Assembly: GCA_965141735.1 (NCBI GenBank)
Contig: CBCSOX010000033.1
Coordinates: 1-20,051 of the forward strand
DNA: 20,051 bases
From: Massilioclostridium sp965141735
Lineage (GTDB): Bacteria; Bacillota; Clostridia; Oscillospirales; Ruminococcaceae
Direction of reading: 5' to 3'
Position numbers and translations under genes: made by a program. The notes under the pieces were generated by a model. The model saw only the letters and a program-made list of their open reading frames with translations, was not told the DNA's origin and made no database searches. Of this stretch, positions 6,980 to 14,815 are shown in pieces (within the stretch, counting starts at the first letter, position 1; each line of letters begins with the position of its first letter).

Positions 6980-8473
6980 TCAGCTGCGCAGTGTTGCAAG
7001 CTGCATAATTTTTTGTTGTGTCGCGTCCTGAATGTCCAGTTCCCCGGTGATTCTTCCCTCGCACATGACGAGAATCCGATCGCTCATGCGGAGAATTTCC
7101 GTCATTTCCGAAGAAATCATAATGATTGATTTTCCGTTTGCAGCGAGGCGATTCATCAGTTCGTAGATTTCCTGCTTCGCGCCGACATCAATTCCGCGGG
7201 TCGGTTCATCAAAGATCAGGATATCCGAGTCACAGATCAGCCACTTCGCAATGACCACTTTTTGCTGGTTTCCACCCGAAAGGTTAATCACGTATTGGTC
7301 AATGCCGGGCGTCTTGGTTTTGAGCATCTCAACATATTCCTGAGTGACCTTTTTTTCCTTCTTTTTGTTGACAAAGGGACCCTGGCAGTAATTCGTCAAA
7401 CAGGACAGGGTGGAATTTTCCGCAATATTTTTCTTGAGCACCAGCCCGAAGCGTTTGCGGTCCTCTGACAGATAACCGATTCCAGCCTTTACCGCTTCCT
7501 GGGGATTTTTGATTTCCACCTTGTTTCCGTTGATCGTGATTTCGCCGCTCTGTTTGGGATCCGCCCCAAATAGAGCCCGCGCCGTCTCGGTACGCCCGGC
7601 GCCCATCAGGCCGGAGAAACCTAAAATCTCCCCCTTGCGCAGTGTAAAGCTCACATCCCGCACCATTTTTCCGGCGTTGAGATGCTCGACTTTGAGCACA
7701 ACGGGCGCGTCCTGCGGCACCTGGCTCTCTGTTTTGGGGTCTTCGTAAATCACACGCCCCACCATCATGTGGATGATGTCGTCCTTGGTGGACTCCTCGG
7801 TGATCAGGGTTCCCACTGTGCAGCCGTCCCGCATGACGGTGACCCGGTCGGTGATCTGTTTAATCTCATCCATCCGGTGGGATATGTAGACAATGCCGAG
7901 CTCTTTTTTCTGCAGGTCGCGGATAATTTTAAACAGCTGTTCAATTTCCGCTTCGGTCAGCGCGGCGCTCGGTTCGTCAAAGATGATGATTTTTGCCTGG
8001 TGGGAGATCGCTTTGGCAATCTCGCACATCTGCTGCTTACCGACGGTCAGATCACTCATCAGCTCGCGGGGATTGATGTCGATGTTGAGCTGGTCAAACA
8101 GCTTTTTTGCCTCTGCGTTCATCTTGGCGTCGTCGATCATCAGGCCCTTTTTGGGCTCGCGTCCCACAAAGATATTTTGCGCCACCGTGAGGTGACCCAT
8201 CATGTTCAGCTCCTGGTGCACAATGACAATGCCATCCGCCTGCGCCTCGCGGGGATTTGCGTACTCCACTTCCCGTCCTTCGTAGGTGATGGTCCCCGCT
8301 TCTTTTTGATAGATCCCGGTCAGCACCTTCATCAAGGTTGACTTGCCGGCTCCGTTTTCACCCATCAGTGCGAGGACTTCGCCTTTGCGTATCTCAAGTT
8401 CCACATGGTCAAGCGCGTGTACGCCGGGAAACGACTTGTCAATTCCCTTCATGGTCAAAATAATTTCACCCAT
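6980..8473 (-). CDS. Sugar ABC transporter ATP-binding protein, two ABC domains (RbsA/MglA-like)
   Basis: The energising subunit of the CUT2 importer, 497 aa, the usual length for the RbsA/MglA/XylG group. The first ABC domain has Walker A GENGAGKST (38-46), a degenerate signature (SDLTVGKQQ, 140-148) and Walker B IIIFDEP (162-168). The second has a weakened Walker A (GLMGAGRTE, 288-296), a canonical LSGGNQQ signature (398-404) and Walker B ILIFDEP (418-424). This asymmetry, with one site probably weak or inactive, is normal for the family. The ATG at 8473 is preceded by GAAGGGG. The gene starts 15 bases after the permease at 8489 and ends 13 bases before the second permease, so the three are tightly coupled. 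Confidence 0.96.
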   Translation of the reverse strand: MGEIILTMKGIDKSFPGVHALDHVELEIRKGEVLALMGENGAGKSTLMKVLTGIYQKEAGTITYEGREVEYANPREAQADGIVIVHQELNMMGHLTVAQNIFVGREPKKGLMIDDAKMNAEAKKLFDQLNIDINPRELMSDLTVGKQQMCEIAKAISHQAKIIIFDEPSAALTEAEIEQLFKIIRDLQKKELGIVYISHRMDEIKQITDRVTVMRDGCTVGTLITEESTKDDIIHMMVGRVIYEDPKTESQVPQDAPVVLKVEHLNAGKMVRDVSFTLRKGEILGFSGLMGAGRTETARALFGADPKQSGEITINGNKVEIKNPQEAVKAGIGYLSEDRKRFGLVLKKNIAENSTLSCLTNYCQGPFVNKKKEKKVTQEYVEMLKTKTPGIDQYVINLSGGNQQKVVIAKWLICDSDILIFDEPTRGIDVGAKQEIYELMNRLAANGKSIIMISSEMTEILRMSDRILVMCEGRITGELDIQDATQQKIMQLATLRS

Positions 8474-8488
8474 AGTTACGCCCCTTCC

Positions 8489-9478
8489 CTAAGATTTTTT
8501 TCTGCGGCTGAGTACATCCGCAGTGACCGCAATCAGAACGATAATACCGGTCAACACATATTGATAGGAGATCGTAAAGCCCATAGCCAGGATTCCCTCC
8601 TGCATGAGTGCCACGATAATCGCGCCGATCAGCGTCCCGAGGATAGAGGCCAAACCGCCCGCCATCGAAGTTCCGCCCATGACGCACGCTGCAATCGCCT
8701 CGTTGTTAAAGGTGTCGCCGAGTCCGGGCTGAACAGTGGTGTAAGCGCCGACATAAAAGATTGCCGCAATACCCGCGAGCAGGCCGCACAGAATGTAGGC
8801 GAGCATCTCCCATTTCTTGGTGTTGACACCCGACAGCCGCACCGCTTCTTTGTTGTTGCCCAGACAGAGCATGTAGCGGCCCGCTTTTGTCTTGTTTAAG
8901 ATCACAGCGCAGAGAATTGCCACCAGAATCAGAAGAATGAGTCCAGTTGGGACGTTTCCCCACTTGACCAGATAGCGGAACCACGAGTCCTGTGCGCCGG
9001 CGTTCGGCCAGGTGACTGACTGAGTCTTGGTAAACACAGAACCAATTCCCTTGGCAATCTGCATACTGGCCATTGAGGTGATAAAGGATGGTAGGAATCG
9101 ATAGGAAACGAAATAGCCGTTGAGCACCCCGAACAGGCTGCCAATGAGCAGGCTGATGAGGATGCAAAGCCACAGCGGCAGATGGTACTGCGTCAGACAG
9201 TAGCCAGATATGAGCGCCGAGGTAAACATCACCGGTCCGATGGAAAAATCAATTCCTCCGGTCGCAATGACAAACGTCACGCCCAGCCCCAGGAAGCCGA
9301 TGAAATAAGCGTAGTTGAGCGCGCTCAGCAAACGCTCCGGTTTTAAAAAGGATGTACCGCCGTGCAGAACAGGTGTCAAAATCGCAAAGACGAGGTACAT
9401 AAGAAGAATGACTCCGATTAAAACGATGCGGTTAAAGCCAATCGTTTTTACAATCACCGAGTTTTTAAATTTGTTCAC
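8489..9478 (-). CDS. Sugar ABC transporter permease (RbsC-like), first of two
   Basis: An integral membrane subunit of a CUT2 importer, 329 aa, translated from a GTG codon at 9478 with GGGAGG about 10 bases upstream. About eight to ten hydrophobic segments are visible after a short polar start (NKFKNS). Family marks are GGIDFSIG, the VLNGYFVS/LPSFIT segment and the ATPase-coupling loop NKEAVRLSGVNTKKW. The coupling loop nearly matches that of the permease at 5968, while the membrane segments differ clearly, which suggests an old duplication and a heterodimeric channel. The product ends in a basic tail (SRRKKS). It lies 47 bases after the unknown gene at 9526; the gap contains a short CGCCG/CGGCG stem. 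Confidence 0.93.
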   Translation of the reverse strand: MNKFKNSVIVKTIGFNRIVLIGVILLMYLVFAILTPVLHGGTSFLKPERLLSALNYAYFIGFLGLGVTFVIATGGIDFSIGPVMFTSALISGYCLTQYHLPLWLCILISLLIGSLFGVLNGYFVSYRFLPSFITSMASMQIAKGIGSVFTKTQSVTWPNAGAQDSWFRYLVKWGNVPTGLILLILVAILCAVILNKTKAGRYMLCLGNNKEAVRLSGVNTKKWEMLAYILCGLLAGIAAIFYVGAYTTVQPGLGDTFNNEAIAACVMGGTSMAGGLASILGTLIGAIIVALMQEGILAMGFTISYQYVLTGIIVLIAVTADVLSRRKKS

Positions 9479-9525
9479 GTGATCAAAACCTCCCTGTTGT
9501 TTGTTCGCCGACTCCGGCGTATGAG

Positions 9526-10158
9526 CTAAAACTTTTTGCCCTGGGAAGCTTCACAGAGTTCCCACAGCTTTGGCGCATCCTCCTCCTCGGCAAAATATTC
9601 GTCCTTCACAGCGCGTGAAAAAAGATGCAGCTCCGCGTGCAGGTTAAATCTGCTCGCCAGTCCCTCCGAAAGCCGCCACGCATCCCGCGTCAGCTTTTTT
9701 CGAGCTTCCTCTTTGCTGATGGACAATATTCCAAACGCCCGTTTGTGATAGGATTTATCACCAGAACAAACCGTGAAATACCTGCGGGCCGCGTTGCGGA
9801 ATTCCCAGTACAAAGCTGTGAGCCCTTCCTGTCCAAACGGTTTGGCGGCAGATTCTCCCATAGACTCAGCGGCTGTCTGTATTTCCTTGACACCGCTTTT
9901 CCGCAGGAAACGGGGCCCCGACGCCTTGTAAATGTACAGAAGATTTACACACTGCCAAAGCAGCGAGTCCACACGGTGCTGCGGGTTTTTTGGGTCTGTG
10001 TAGCGCAGCTCCCACAACTCCCGCCGCAGCGGGTTAAGCGGATCCTCCGGCTGAATCTGACAGCCCTGTTCCAGCAGCTTTTTGCGCTGCTCCGGGTCCA
10101 GTTCTGCATAATAATTTTCCCACACAGCTGTTGGATCCTGAAAGGTTTGCTGTTGCAT
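9526..10158 (-). CDS. Hypothetical protein heading the importer operon
   Basis: 210 aa, ATG at 10158 with AGGAGG 6 bases upstream. It is the first gene behind the strong promoter at 10218-10245. I do not recognise the function with confidence. The product looks soluble and largely helical: no signal peptide, no membrane segment, many charged residues and several Trp/Tyr (WENYY, LWELRY, LLWQCVNLLYIYK, RRYF). There is no obvious nucleotide-binding, metal-binding or DNA-binding motif. Cysteines are scattered rather than paired. The conserved-looking segments ELWELRYTDPK and SYHKRAFGIL could be useful search handles. Its position in front of the permeases and solid ribosome-binding site argue that it is a real gene with a cytoplasmic role linked to uptake or its control, but that is inference. 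Confidence 0.8.
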   Translation of the reverse strand: MQQQTFQDPTAVWENYYAELDPEQRKKLLEQGCQIQPEDPLNPLRRELWELRYTDPKNPQHRVDSLLWQCVNLLYIYKASGPRFLRKSGVKEIQTAAESMGESAAKPFGQEGLTALYWEFRNAARRYFTVCSGDKSYHKRAFGILSISKEEARKKLTRDAWRLSEGLASRFNLHAELHLFSRAVKDEYFAEEEDAPKLWELCEASQGKKF

Positions 10159-10217
10159 ATTCTACCTCCTCTCCTTGAACGCCCAATCAAAAATATAACG
10201 TTTTACTTTATGTTTTT

Positions 10218-10245
10218 ATTATACCACCCCTTTTTACAAGTGCAA
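10218..10245 (-). promoter_or_regulatory. Sigma-A type promoter of the importer operon
   Basis: On the minus strand TTGCAC (10240-10245) and a perfect TATAAT (10218-10223) are separated by 16 bases. The first gene starts about 60 bases further on with a clear AGGAGG. The -10 box is perfect and the -35 box matches the consensus at five of six positions. Confidence 0.8.
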
Positions 10246-10263
10246 TAGATTGCGGTCATCACA

Positions 10264-10276
10264 GTTGAAATTCAAC
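10264..10276. promoter_or_regulatory. Short palindrome upstream of the importer promoter
   Basis: GTTGAAATTCAAC is a perfect inverted repeat (6-base arms around one central base) 18 bases upstream of the -35 box. An activator would be placed about here. AraC-type regulators more often use direct repeats, so the link to the neighbouring YesN-type regulator is only a suggestion. Confidence 0.3.
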
Positions 10277-10405
10277 GTTTATCAGCGTTTTTTAACCTTT
10301 TACCAGCCAGGTAATAAAAAAATGTGAAACTGAGGATCAAAAAATTATTTGAAATAAGCTGAAACGTTCTATAAACAAAAACCATTAAAATTCCTCAAAA
10401 ATGCC

Positions 10406-10445
10406 AAAAGGGTTGCAGCTTGCTGAGAAAGGCTGCAACCCTTTT
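10406..10445 (-). terminator. Rho-independent terminator after the response regulator
   Basis: A perfect 14-bp stem (10406-10419 with 10432-10445) encloses a 12-base loop. In the minus-strand RNA the stem ends in UUUU and is followed shortly by UUUUU. It lies 20 bases after the response-regulator stop. The 5' arm contributes AAAA, so it could also stop plus-strand transcripts. Confidence 0.85.
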
Positions 10446-10465
10446 CGATTCCCTGATTTTCGATC

Positions 10466-11731
10466 CTATTGGAACGGCCTGAGCTTTGTGCGCATCTCTG
10501 CGGGCGTCATGCCAAAGTACCGTTTAAAGCAATAGCTGAAATAGTGTGGATCGGTATAGCCGACCCGTTCGGCAATCCCACTGTTTTTCAGCTGGCCTTC
10601 CGCCAACAGCGCCTGAGCTCGTTCCATGCGCACTTTGGTGATGTAGCTGATAATTGTCTGGCCTGTTTGCTGCTTAAATAAAGAGCGCAGATAGCTCGGA
10701 CTAAAATGGAGATAGCTGCACACAGCTTCGGCGGACAAACTGGTGTCAGCGTAATGTTCTTCGATGTAATTCACCGCGTCCCACACGGCGGCGTGGCTGC
10801 CTGCGCATTCGAGGAGATCAAGCATGGTAAACAGGCGGTTTCCCCCTTGCTTGCTCTGAAGTTCCAACGCGCGCAACGCCTCGGTCAGGCTTGTGACAGT
10901 CTGACTGTAGCCATTGTAGACACCACCCAGCCCTGCGCTGGCGGTGAATTGCAGCTGTTTTTCCACCGTTCTCAAGATGGATTCCGCGCATTCCTGCATG
11001 CGAAAGGTAAGCGCTTTTTCCTCCCCGCCAAACCCAAGCAGAATTACATTCCCCTTGTTTGCGTAGACAAAGCCTGTGTTCGACTGCTCCGCCAATTCCA
11101 TGGCGACGTTACACAGCGCATACAACAGCATGTCGGCATCTTCCCCCCGCCAATACTCACCCCAGCCTGTTTTGTCCACACGAAAGACTGCAACTTGAAA
11201 GGGGGTATCCTCCTGCCACTGAACTCCATAGGCGGCCAGACGGTCACTCACCGTGGCGGCATCGAGGGTGCCGTTGAATAAATCGCTCAAAAGAAGCGAC
11301 TGACGCTTTTGATAAAAATCCTCCAGCTCCGCCAGCTTCCAGACCCGCTGTTTCTCCTGATCCAGCGCGTCCCGTGCCTGCCGCAAAACAGTCAGCAGTT
11401 CCTGTGCCCCGACTGGCTTGACGATGTAATCGAGTGCCTTGAGCTCCACTGCCTTTTTTGCATACTCAAAGTCGGTATAGCCGGTGAGAAAGACAATGTG
11501 GATTTGCGGATAGCTCCGGCGAATTTGGGCCGCTGCCTCCAGGCCTGTGATAAACGGCATGTTGATGTCGAGTATGACAAGATCGGGCAGCTCCTTTTCG
11601 ACCAGATCCATCAGCTCATATCCATTGGAACAGCAGCCAGCCAGTGTAAAGCCTGTGCTTTCCCAATCAACCATCTGGCTAATCTTACTGCGCACTAGAT
11701 ATTCGTCATCTGCAAAAAGTAGTTTATACAA
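10466..11731 (-). CDS. Response regulator, REC + AraC-type DNA-binding (YesN-like)
   Basis: The cytoplasmic transcription-factor half of the sensory system. The product begins LYKLLFADDE, typical of receiver domains, so a TTG start at 11731 (421 aa, AGAAGGGAAGGGG just upstream) is preferred; another TTG at 11755 would add eight residues. The receiver domain (about 1-120) has the acidic pair DDE, phospho-acceptor Asp55 in LVILDINMP, Thr/Ser switch LTGYTD and Lys in IVKPVG. A linker region of about 200 residues follows. The C-terminal 100 residues are an AraC double helix-turn-helix (LSAEAVCSYLHFSPSYLRSLFK; ERVGYTDPHYFSYCFKRYFG). The gene starts 39 bases after the sensor lipoprotein gene in the same operon. 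Likely target: the importer promoter region at 10159-10300, by proximity. Confidence 0.93.
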   Translation of the reverse strand: MYKLLFADDEYLVRSKISQMVDWESTGFTLAGCCSNGYELMDLVEKELPDLVILDINMPFITGLEAAAQIRRSYPQIHIVFLTGYTDFEYAKKAVELKALDYIVKPVGAQELLTVLRQARDALDQEKQRVWKLAELEDFYQKRQSLLLSDLFNGTLDAATVSDRLAAYGVQWQEDTPFQVAVFRVDKTGWGEYWRGEDADMLLYALCNVAMELAEQSNTGFVYANKGNVILLGFGGEEKALTFRMQECAESILRTVEKQLQFTASAGLGGVYNGYSQTVTSLTEALRALELQSKQGGNRLFTMLDLLECAGSHAAVWDAVNYIEEHYADTSLSAEAVCSYLHFSPSYLRSLFKQQTGQTIISYITKVRMERAQALLAEGQLKNSGIAERVGYTDPHYFSYCFKRYFGMTPAEMRTKLRPFQ

Positions 11732-11770
11732 AATACCCCTTCCCTTCTGGATCAAAATTCCCCCAGCCCA

Positions 11771-12724
11771 TCAGGTGCCAAACGGAAAAATCAGTTGTTG
11801 ATACAAATCGTCAAACAATGTGTTTGAATCCACTGCATAGATACCGGTACTCACATCCCCTACCGTTTCCCCACGCAAATGCTTGCAGGCTGCTTCAATG
11901 CTGTAGTAACCCATCTGATAGGGATTTTGGAGCAGAGCAACCGATACGATCCCCTCCTCCATATACATCGCCTCCACCGGAGTGCAGTCGATTGCAAACA
12001 CAGGAACCGAACTGCCAAGCTCGCTCAAAGCGCGGGCAGCCCCTTCGGCGGACTGTGCATTGAGCGCCACAACCGCACAAAGCTGAGGATTTTGCTTGAC
12101 CATCGCTGTCGTCAATTCTGCCGCTTTGTCTGCGTCCGACTCGCAATAAACAGTGTCGAACAGGGTGAACTGGCCGTTTTTTTCCATCGCGCTGCGAAAA
12201 CCGCTTTCACGCTGAACAGCGGGATAGCTGTCCTGCACAAAACTCACAATGCCCACCTCACCGCCAGAAACGTGCTCACAGAGTTCTCTTGCAAGCCTTC
12301 TTCCCAGCTGATCGTTGTCTGTGCCGACGTAAGCGACGGTATTTTGATTGTCCACGTCTGAATCCACCATGACCACGGGGATCCCCGCGTCGACCGCCTG
12401 CTGAACCGGCTGCGCGAGCAGTGTATAGTCCGCAGCCGCCAAAACGATCGCATCCGGCCTGCGGGCAATCGATTTCTCCACAACGCCAATTTGATCCATA
12501 TAAAATTTCTCGGTTTCAGGCCCATACATCCGAACGGTGGCTCCGTAGAATCCCGCTGCTTCCTGCGCGCCGTCGTTGACGCTCCTCCAGAAGTCCGCGT
12601 CTGTCCCCTTGACAATCAGGTCGATTGTGAACGGCTTGCTGGAACCCGTCCGCAGCAGGCAGCTGGTAAAAGAAACGCACAGAGCTGCCGTGAGCAGCAG
12701 TGCAACCCATCGTTTTCGATTCAC
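11771..12724 (-). CDS. Sugar-binding lipoprotein of a three-component sensory system
   Basis: 317 aa, GTG start at 12724 overlapping the kinase stop (GTGA), so translation is coupled. A basic start (MNRKRW), hydrophobic core and VSFTSC give a probable lipoprotein signal with Cys22. The rest is a type 1 periplasmic-binding fold (Peripla_BP_4 family): FTIDLIVKGTDADFW, RRPDAIVLAAAD, GIPVVMVDSDVD, YVGTDN and PVFAIDC. It resembles the transporter's own binding protein (same strand-loop landmarks) but is shorter and lacks the Ser/Gly linker. Its place between a histidine kinase and its regulator, apart from the permeases, points to ligand sensing rather than transport, like the XylFII-LytS-YesN arrangement described in Clostridium. 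The ligand is unknown, probably the imported sugar. Confidence 0.9.
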   Translation of the reverse strand: MNRKRWVALLLTAALCVSFTSCLLRTGSSKPFTIDLIVKGTDADFWRSVNDGAQEAAGFYGATVRMYGPETEKFYMDQIGVVEKSIARRPDAIVLAAADYTLLAQPVQQAVDAGIPVVMVDSDVDNQNTVAYVGTDNDQLGRRLARELCEHVSGGEVGIVSFVQDSYPAVQRESGFRSAMEKNGQFTLFDTVYCESDADKAAELTTAMVKQNPQLCAVVALNAQSAEGAARALSELGSSVPVFAIDCTPVEAMYMEEGIVSVALLQNPYQMGYYSIEAACKHLRGETVGDVSTGIYAVDSNTLFDDLYQQLIFPFGT

Positions 12725-14499
12725 TCTTTTGCCCCCCTTTTCTCTGAATCGGTCTCGAGCGGAAGATAGACAAACACAGTGGTACCTTCGTCCAATTCAC
12801 TCAGCACTTCCAGGCCATATTTCGTTCCACAGGTCAATTGAATGCGCTGATGGACATTTTTGAGCCCGATCCCAGAGCCGGAATGGGTATTGGCTTCCAA
12901 AATGTGGGCAAGCACCTCGGGCTTGATTCCGCACCCATTGTCCCGCACCTCCATGAGCAGCATGTCTGAACAGCGGCGGGCGATAATTTGGATGCATCCC
13001 CCCTCCCCCATCGTGCTGATACCGTGCACAAGCGCATTTTCCACAATGGGCTGAAGAAGAATTTTGGGGATGGTAATCTCCCGCACAGCATCCTCACAAA
13101 AAATTTGGTAGGTAAAGGATTCCCCAAAACGCATCTTTTGAATAATCAGGTAGTTCTCCACCTGCTGCAGCTCATCCGCAACTGGTATAAAGTCCTTTGC
13201 ACCTGACAGGGAGAGGCGAAAATATTTTGAAAGAGCCATTACCATCTGAATCACACCCTTTTCATCTCCGCTCTCCGCAAGCCATATCACCGAATCGAGC
13301 GTATTGTAGAGAAAGTGGGGGTTGATTTGGGCGTTGAGCGTTTTGAGCTCGCTGCGGTGCAGCAGCTGCTGTTCCTCCCGCACTTGAAGCATGAGCTGCC
13401 GGATGCGGTCCACCATTCCGTTGAGCGACTTTCCAAGCTGGCCCACCTCATAAAGTCCTCCTTCCGGGGCGCGCGGCATCTTCTCCACATCCGAACTGTC
13501 CTCCATCAGGGCCATCAACCGGTGAAGAGGCCGTAAAATCAATCGGCTGATCAGCAGGCTGCCAATGAGTACAGCCAACGCAAGCGACACAATCGCAGTC
13601 GCAACAAAGGCGTCCGTCCCGCTGTCGTACGCGGCGAGCCCATTCAACGACGCCACACCGATCACCTTCCAAGGGGTCTCGCCGAGCGTCTGCACCGAGG
13701 CGGTCAGTTTTCCCCCACTGCTTTCCACCACAGTATTTCCTTCATTTCCTCCCACAGTCAGAGTAACATCCTCTGGTAGGATTCCTGCGTAAATCATCTG
13801 CTGCTTTGGATGGTATACAACATTTCCCTGGACATCGGTGATATACAAGTATCCGTCGTTTTCAAGGACGCGGGAACAAAGGGATTGAATCCGTGTAAAA
13901 TTCATGTCCACCATGATAATGCCGTGATGCGTCGTCCCCCCCTGTGTCCAGGATACCCCACGGGTCAGGGTAATCACCCAGGGATAGCTGCCGCGATACA
14001 GCCGCTGCACATGGGGGGCGGAAATCAGATACCCCGCGTCGCTCGCGCTGACCCGAGTAAACCAGCTCTGCCTTGTCAGCCTGATATCCTCCCGAAGCGG
14101 TCGGGGATCTGTGTTGAGGACAATTCTTCCCTGTTCGTCAAACACCGCGATTGTCTCAATGTCCTCCCGCAGGAACACAAAGAGGCGCTGGCTGAGCTCC
14201 TCGGGGGGAACCTGGTTGAGCAGCGCTGTAACATTATTGGATATTGAAACCATCTCGTTGATGTAGCTGTCAATCGAGCTGCCGACATTTCTCGCAATTT
14301 GGGAGTTGTTTTGAATAATCGACTGATTAATCGCATTGTTCGCATGGTAATAGACAACCTGTGTAATGACAATGACGGCAACGAGGGATAAGCCCAATGT
14401 AGCGGCAGCCATGACCACCCAAAGCCGGTTCCAGCGCAGCGCCGAACGGACCCGTCTTAACTTCCACTTTTTTCTTTTTCTTTTTTGTTTTTTTGTCAC
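12721..14499 (-). CDS. Sensor histidine kinase, Cache + HAMP + HisKA_7TM-less YesM type
   Basis: A membrane sensor that phosphorylates the YesN-like regulator two genes down. 592 aa, GTG start at 14499 with AGGAGG about 10 bases upstream. A very basic N-terminus (KKQKRKRKKWK) leads into membrane segment 1 (about 26-51). Residues 52-295 are extracellular and look like a double Cache domain (IAVFDEQGRIVLN; YLYITDVQGNVVYH). Segment 2 is at about 298-322, then HAMP to about 373. The His_kinase (PF06580) region has NPHFLYN with phospho-His395. The ATPase domain has N-box VENALVHG (486-493), DNGCG (520-524) and GSGIGL (541-546). It overlaps the next gene by 4 bases. The extracellular part probably contacts the lipoprotein; this is inference from gene order. 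Confidence 0.94.
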   Translation of the reverse strand: MTKKQKRKRKKWKLRRVRSALRWNRLWVVMAAATLGLSLVAVIVITQVVYYHANNAINQSIIQNNSQIARNVGSSIDSYINEMVSISNNVTALLNQVPPEELSQRLFVFLREDIETIAVFDEQGRIVLNTDPRPLREDIRLTRQSWFTRVSASDAGYLISAPHVQRLYRGSYPWVITLTRGVSWTQGGTTHHGIIMVDMNFTRIQSLCSRVLENDGYLYITDVQGNVVYHPKQQMIYAGILPEDVTLTVGGNEGNTVVESSGGKLTASVQTLGETPWKVIGVASLNGLAAYDSGTDAFVATAIVSLALAVLIGSLLISRLILRPLHRLMALMEDSSDVEKMPRAPEGGLYEVGQLGKSLNGMVDRIRQLMLQVREEQQLLHRSELKTLNAQINPHFLYNTLDSVIWLAESGDEKGVIQMVMALSKYFRLSLSGAKDFIPVADELQQVENYLIIQKMRFGESFTYQIFCEDAVREITIPKILLQPIVENALVHGISTMGEGGCIQIIARRCSDMLLMEVRDNGCGIKPEVLAHILEANTHSGSGIGLKNVHQRIQLTCGTKYGLEVLSELDEGTTVFVYLPLETDSEKRGAKE

Positions 14500-14536
14500 A
14501 AAGTGCCCACCTCCTACCTAATGCAACAAGTATACA

Positions 14537-14570
14537 ATTATATCTTACTCTTTTTTGTCGAATATTGCAA
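14537..14570 (-). promoter_or_regulatory. Candidate promoter of the sensory operon
   Basis: On the minus strand TTGCAA (14565-14570) is 17 bases from TAAGAT (14542-14547). A perfect TATAAT overlaps slightly downstream (14537-14542) but would have a 22-base spacer to the same -35. Either could be the -10 element. The kinase ribosome-binding site follows about 25 bases on. Confidence 0.6.
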
Positions 14571-14604
14571 TTTCATCTAAATAAATTGATCAAAAACCCA
14601 AAAA

Positions 14605-14628
14605 GCTGCCGGATCACACTCCGGCAGC
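14605..14628 (-). terminator. Rho-independent terminator of the catabolic operon
   Basis: A perfect 9-bp GC-rich stem (14605-14613 with 14620-14628) with a 6-base loop. In the minus-strand RNA it is followed by UUUUUGGGUUUUUG. It lies about 190 bases after the mutarotase stop and just upstream of the sensory-operon promoter. Confidence 0.85.
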
Positions 14629-14635
14629 CCTGTGT

Positions 14636-14758
14636 GCCGGCAAAGCCGGCCGTCTGGGGAGGGTGGCGCTTCCCCTTCTCCAAACTCTCTTCTGCAATAG
14701 CCGGCTTTCCGGCATTTTTAAGTCGAGTGATCCGACGCCTATGACGCTGGATTACTCG
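14636..14758. repeat. Cluster of CCGG-rich inverted repeats between mutarotase gene and terminator
   Basis: Three structures lie side by side: GCCGGC-AAA-GCCGGC at 14636-14650, GCCGG-CTTT-CCGGC at about 14700-14713, and a longer imperfect hairpin with arms 14724-14733 and 14749-14758 (nine Watson-Crick pairs plus one G-T wobble). The last is followed by TTTTATTT on the plus strand, but no plus-strand gene precedes it. It could be an intergenic repeat element or a structured 3' end protecting the catabolic mRNA. The role is unknown. Confidence 0.4.
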
Positions 14759-14815
14759 TTTTATTTGCATAAATCAGTTATTTTGACGATCTAAGTTGCC
14801 GGAGTACTGAAGTCG

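Larger units (their letters stand above)
10159..10465. other. Intergenic region between the sensory and importer operons
   Basis: This 307-base AT-rich gap holds the terminator of the response-regulator operon (10406-10445), the promoter of the importer operon (10218-10245) and a short perfect palindrome just upstream of that promoter (10264-10276). It is the most likely target for the YesN-type regulator encoded next door. No open reading frame is supportable. Confidence 0.6.
14500..14815. other. Intergenic region between the catabolic and sensory operons
   Basis: This gap holds the kinase promoter (14537-14570), the terminator of the catabolic operon (14605-14628) and, between that terminator and the mutarotase stop, about 130 bases rich in CCGG-containing inverted repeats. 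No credible open reading frame is present. Confidence 0.6.

Noticed and set aside
10320..10385. CcpA (cre-like) site near TGAAACGTT
   Set aside because: The central CG and flanking bases do not fit the cre consensus without an indel.
10159..10465. Riboswitch in the leader of the importer operon
   Set aside because: The leader from promoter to start codon is only about 55-60 bases, and no known aptamer pattern is visible.
14724..14758. Hairpin followed by TTTTATTT on the plus strand as a terminator
   Set aside because: No plus-strand gene precedes it, and on the minus strand no U-run follows, so it is recorded only as part of a repeat cluster.
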